DNA of 64,000 nucleotides from Bradyrhizobium sp. LMTR 3. Lineage in GTDB: Bacteria; Pseudomonadota; Alphaproteobacteria; Rhizobiales; Xanthobacteraceae. Position numbers and translations under genes: made by a program. This document shows positions 62,115-64,000 of this stretch, piece after piece; position 1 is the first letter of the stretch; every line of letters starts with the position of its first letter. Under the pieces are notes generated by a model, which did no database searches, was not told where the DNA came from, and saw only the letters and a list, made by a program, of their open reading frames with translations. The stretch lies in contig NZ_MAXC01000012.1 of assembly GCF_001693485.1 (NCBI RefSeq), forward strand, positions 186,001 to 250,000. Direction: 5' to 3'.

Positions 62115-64000
62115 ATGGATCAAAGCCTTATGGAATTGGTACAAGCCGTTGAAATAAAAGAAAAAGAGCCGATTGCCGAGGCTCTGCCCACGATCGTCAC
62201 GAGCCCGGAGCGATTCATCAATCGGGAACTATCCTGGCTGCATTTCAACCGCCGGGTGCTCGAGGAATCGGTCAATCCCGGCCATCCATTGCTGGAACGG
62301 GTGCGGTTCCTGTCGATTTCGGCCAATAACCTTGATGAGTTCTTCATGGTTCGCGTCGCCGGCATCAAGGCGCAGGTCCGTGAAGGCATCGCTGAACGCA
62401 GCCCCGATGGCCTGACGCCGTCCGAGCAGCTCACTCTCATCAACAAGACGGTTTCGGAACTGGCTTCCGATCAGCAGGCGATCTGGCGCGATCTGCGCAC
62501 CACCCTGTCGGACGCCGGCATCATGCTGGTCGACGGCCACGACTTCACCAAGGCGGAGCGGGGCTGGCTCGAGGATCACTTCCTCCGCAGCATCTTCCCG
62601 CTGCTGACGCCGCTGGCGATCGATCCCGCGCACCCGTTTCCATTCATCCCGAGCCTCGGCTTCACCATCGCGCTGCAACTGTTGCGGACTTCCGACGGCA
62701 AGGCGATGAACGCGCTGATCCGCATGCCCGGCAAGATCGACCGCTTCATCCGCATGCCCAAGGACGGCGCGGTGCACCTGATCCCGCTGGAGCAGGCCAC
62801 CGGCCTGTTCATCGGCCGCCTGTTCCCCGGCTACACCGTCAAGGGCCAGGGCGCTTTCCGCATCATCCGCGACTCCGAACTCGAAATCGAGGAAGAGGCC
62901 GAGGATCTGGTCCGCGTGTTCGAGACTGCGCTGAAGCGGCGGCGGCGCGGTTCGGTTATCCGGCTGGAGATAGAGGCCAAGATGCCGGAAGCGTTGCGCA
63001 CCTTCGTGCAGCAGGCGCTTTCCGCCGCCGACGACGAGGTGTTTCTGGTCGACGGTGTGCTGGCGATGAACGAGCTCTCGCAGCTCACCCGGCTCGACCG
63101 GCCCGACCTCGAATTCACGCCGTATGTGCCGCGGCATCCCGAACGGGTGCGCGACCATGCCGGCGACATCTTCGCGGCGATCCGGCAAAAGGACCTGATC
63201 GTCCATCACCCCTACGAATCCTTCGACGTCGTCGTGCAGTTCCTGCAGCAAGCCGCCCGCGACCCCGACGTCGTCGCCATCAAGCAGACGCTCTACCGCA
63301 CCTCGAACAATTCGCCGATCGTGCGTGCCCTTGCCGAAGCCGCGGAGGCCGGCAAGTCCGTGACCGCGCTGATCGAGCTGAAGGCGCGGTTCGACGAAGA
63401 AGCCAACATCCGCTGGGCGCGCGATCTCGAACGCGCCGGCGTGCAGGTCGTGTACGGCTTTCTCGAACTGAAGACGCACGCCAAGCTGTCGATGGTGGTG
63501 CGGCGCGAGGGCGGCAGCCTGACGACCTATGTGCATACCGGCACCGGCAATTATCATCCGGTCACCGCGCGCATCTATACCGACCTTTCCTATTTCACGT
63601 CGGACCCGATCATCGGCCGCGACGCGGCGCGGGTGTTCAACTACATCACCGGCTATGCGGAGCCGAGCGACATCGAGCGGATGGCGGTGTCGCCGCTGAC
63701 GCTGCGCAAGCGCGTCATCGAACACATCAGAGGCGAGTCCAATCACGCTCGACACGGCAAGCCGGCGGCGATCTGGATGAAGATGAATTCGCTGGTCGAT
63801 CCCGATGTCATCGACGCGCTGTACGAGGCGTCACAGGCCGGCGTGTCGATCGAACTGGTGGTACGCGGCATCTGCTGCCTGCGGCCGGGTATTCCAGGGC
63901 TTTCCGAGAACATCCGGGTCAAGTCGATCATCGGCCGCTTCCTAGAGCACGGCCGAATCTACTGCTTTGGTATGGGGCAAGGCCTGCCCGGCCCGAAGGC
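62115..64000 (+). CDS. ppk1: Polyphosphate kinase 1 (partial)
   Basis: The first 628 residues of polyphosphate kinase 1, which polymerises phosphate from ATP; the reading frame runs off the right edge. It shows [16 protein letters not shown] at the N-terminal domain, then [12 protein letters not shown], and the catalytic His in [10 protein letters not shown]. Later [12 protein letters not shown] carries the second conserved His region. The ATG at 62115 is followed by another at 62130; the first is used. It lies about 150 bases after hdaA, with an 18-bp tandem repeat just before it. Confidence 0.95.
   Translation, partial: MDQSLMELVQAVEIKEKEPIAEALPTIVTSPERFINRELSWLHFNRRVLEESVNPGHPLLERVRFLSISANNLDEFFMVRVAGIKAQVREGIAERSPDGLTPSEQLTLINKTVSELASDQQAIWRDLRTTLSDAGIMLVDGHDFTKAERGWLEDHFLRSIFPLLTPLAIDPAHPFPFIPSLGFTIALQLLRTSDGKAMNALIRMPGKIDRFIRMPKDGAVHLIPLEQATGLFIGRLFPGYTVKGQGAFRIIRDSELEIEEEAEDLVRVFETALKRRRRGSVIRLEIEAKMPEALRTFVQQALSAADDEVFLVDGVLAMNELSQLTRLDRPDLEFTPYVPRHPERVRDHAGDIFAAIRQKDLIVHHPYESFDVVVQFLQQAARDPDVVAIKQTLYRTSNNSPIVRALAEAAEAGKSVTALIELKARFDEEANIRWARDLERAGVQVVYGFLELKTHAKLSMVVRREGGSLTTYVHTGTGNYHPVTARIYTDLSYFTSDPIIGRDAARVFNYITGYAEPSDIERMAVSPLTLRKRVIEHIRGESNHARHGKPAAIWMKMNSLVDPDVIDALYEASQAGVSIELVVRGICCLRPGIPGLSENIRVKSIIGRFLEHGRIYCFGMGQGLPGPK

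Noticed and set aside
62229..63755. 508-residue minus-strand frame across ppk1
   Set aside because: The plus-strand frame carries the conserved polyphosphate kinase motifs through to the window edge.

Overview
The window looks like chromosomal DNA of a Bradyrhizobium-type alphaproteobacterium (order Hyphomicrobiales). The reasons are the high GC content, the frequent GTG and TTG starts, glutamine synthetase II (glnII) beside a DUF2735 gene, small families typical of this group (DUF6894-, DUF6719- and DUF2267-like), an HdaA-like gene next to polyphosphate kinase, and long intergenic palindromes of the kind scattered through Bradyrhizobium genomes. I saw no rRNA, tRNA, CRISPR array, prophage or transposase. 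The organism call is inference from gene content.

Layout. 0-9 kb: small hypothetical genes, an SDR oxidoreductase, an NAD(P)-binding protein, a chemotaxis receptor, a GDPD-type phosphodiesterase and an ABC-F ATPase. 9-12.5 kb: a probable stress island with a DUF2267 gene, four consecutive genes for very hydrophilic and probably disordered proteins, and on the other strand a two-gene unit encoding an HtrA-fold protein without catalytic His and Ser plus a LuxR-type regulator. 12.7-16.4 kb: an iron-uptake operon (TonB-dependent receptor, PepSY membrane protein, small membrane protein) behind a near-perfect 21-bp palindrome. 16.4-25.1 kb: three paralogous proteins, each with two GrlR-like halves, interleaved with a DMT transporter, an orphan molybdate-type binding protein, glnII with a sigma-54 promoter, DUF2735, an MliC-like lysozyme inhibitor, a tyrosine phosphatase and an SDR. 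25-32 kb: a DUF2161 nuclease-like protein, a GNAT enzyme, and an AraC regulator, nitrilase and aldoxime dehydratase cluster in which the dehydratase is cut by an in-frame stop. It is followed by a PaaI thioesterase and an orphan cobalamin-type binding protein.

32-42 kb: an M20 deacylase, a flavin-binding PNPOx-like protein divergent from a MocR/PdxR regulator, small secreted proteins, CreA, a two-domain L,D-transpeptidase, glutathione peroxidase, a NodB-type deacetylase and a DHFR-like reductase. 42.5-45.7 kb: a TRAP transporter operon whose binding-protein gene carries a one-base frameshift while both membrane genes are intact. 45.7-57 kb: DoxX, malic enzyme (MaeB), a large membrane-anchored protein, AspRS, SelO, RNase D and an autotransporter-type barrel. 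57.7-64 kb: a cold-shock protein, GST, purMN, a CDP-alcohol phosphatidyltransferase, HdaA and the first part of polyphosphate kinase, which runs off the right edge.

How the genes connect. glnII and polyphosphate kinase tie the region to nitrogen and phosphate status. The 9-12 kb island is the best candidate for a little-described system: disordered proteins, a dead protease carrying a PDZ domain and a short regulator, with possible EcfG-type promoter motifs. Two otherwise intact pathways (aldoxime to nitrile to acid, and TRAP uptake) each contain one disabling mutation that should be checked against reads.
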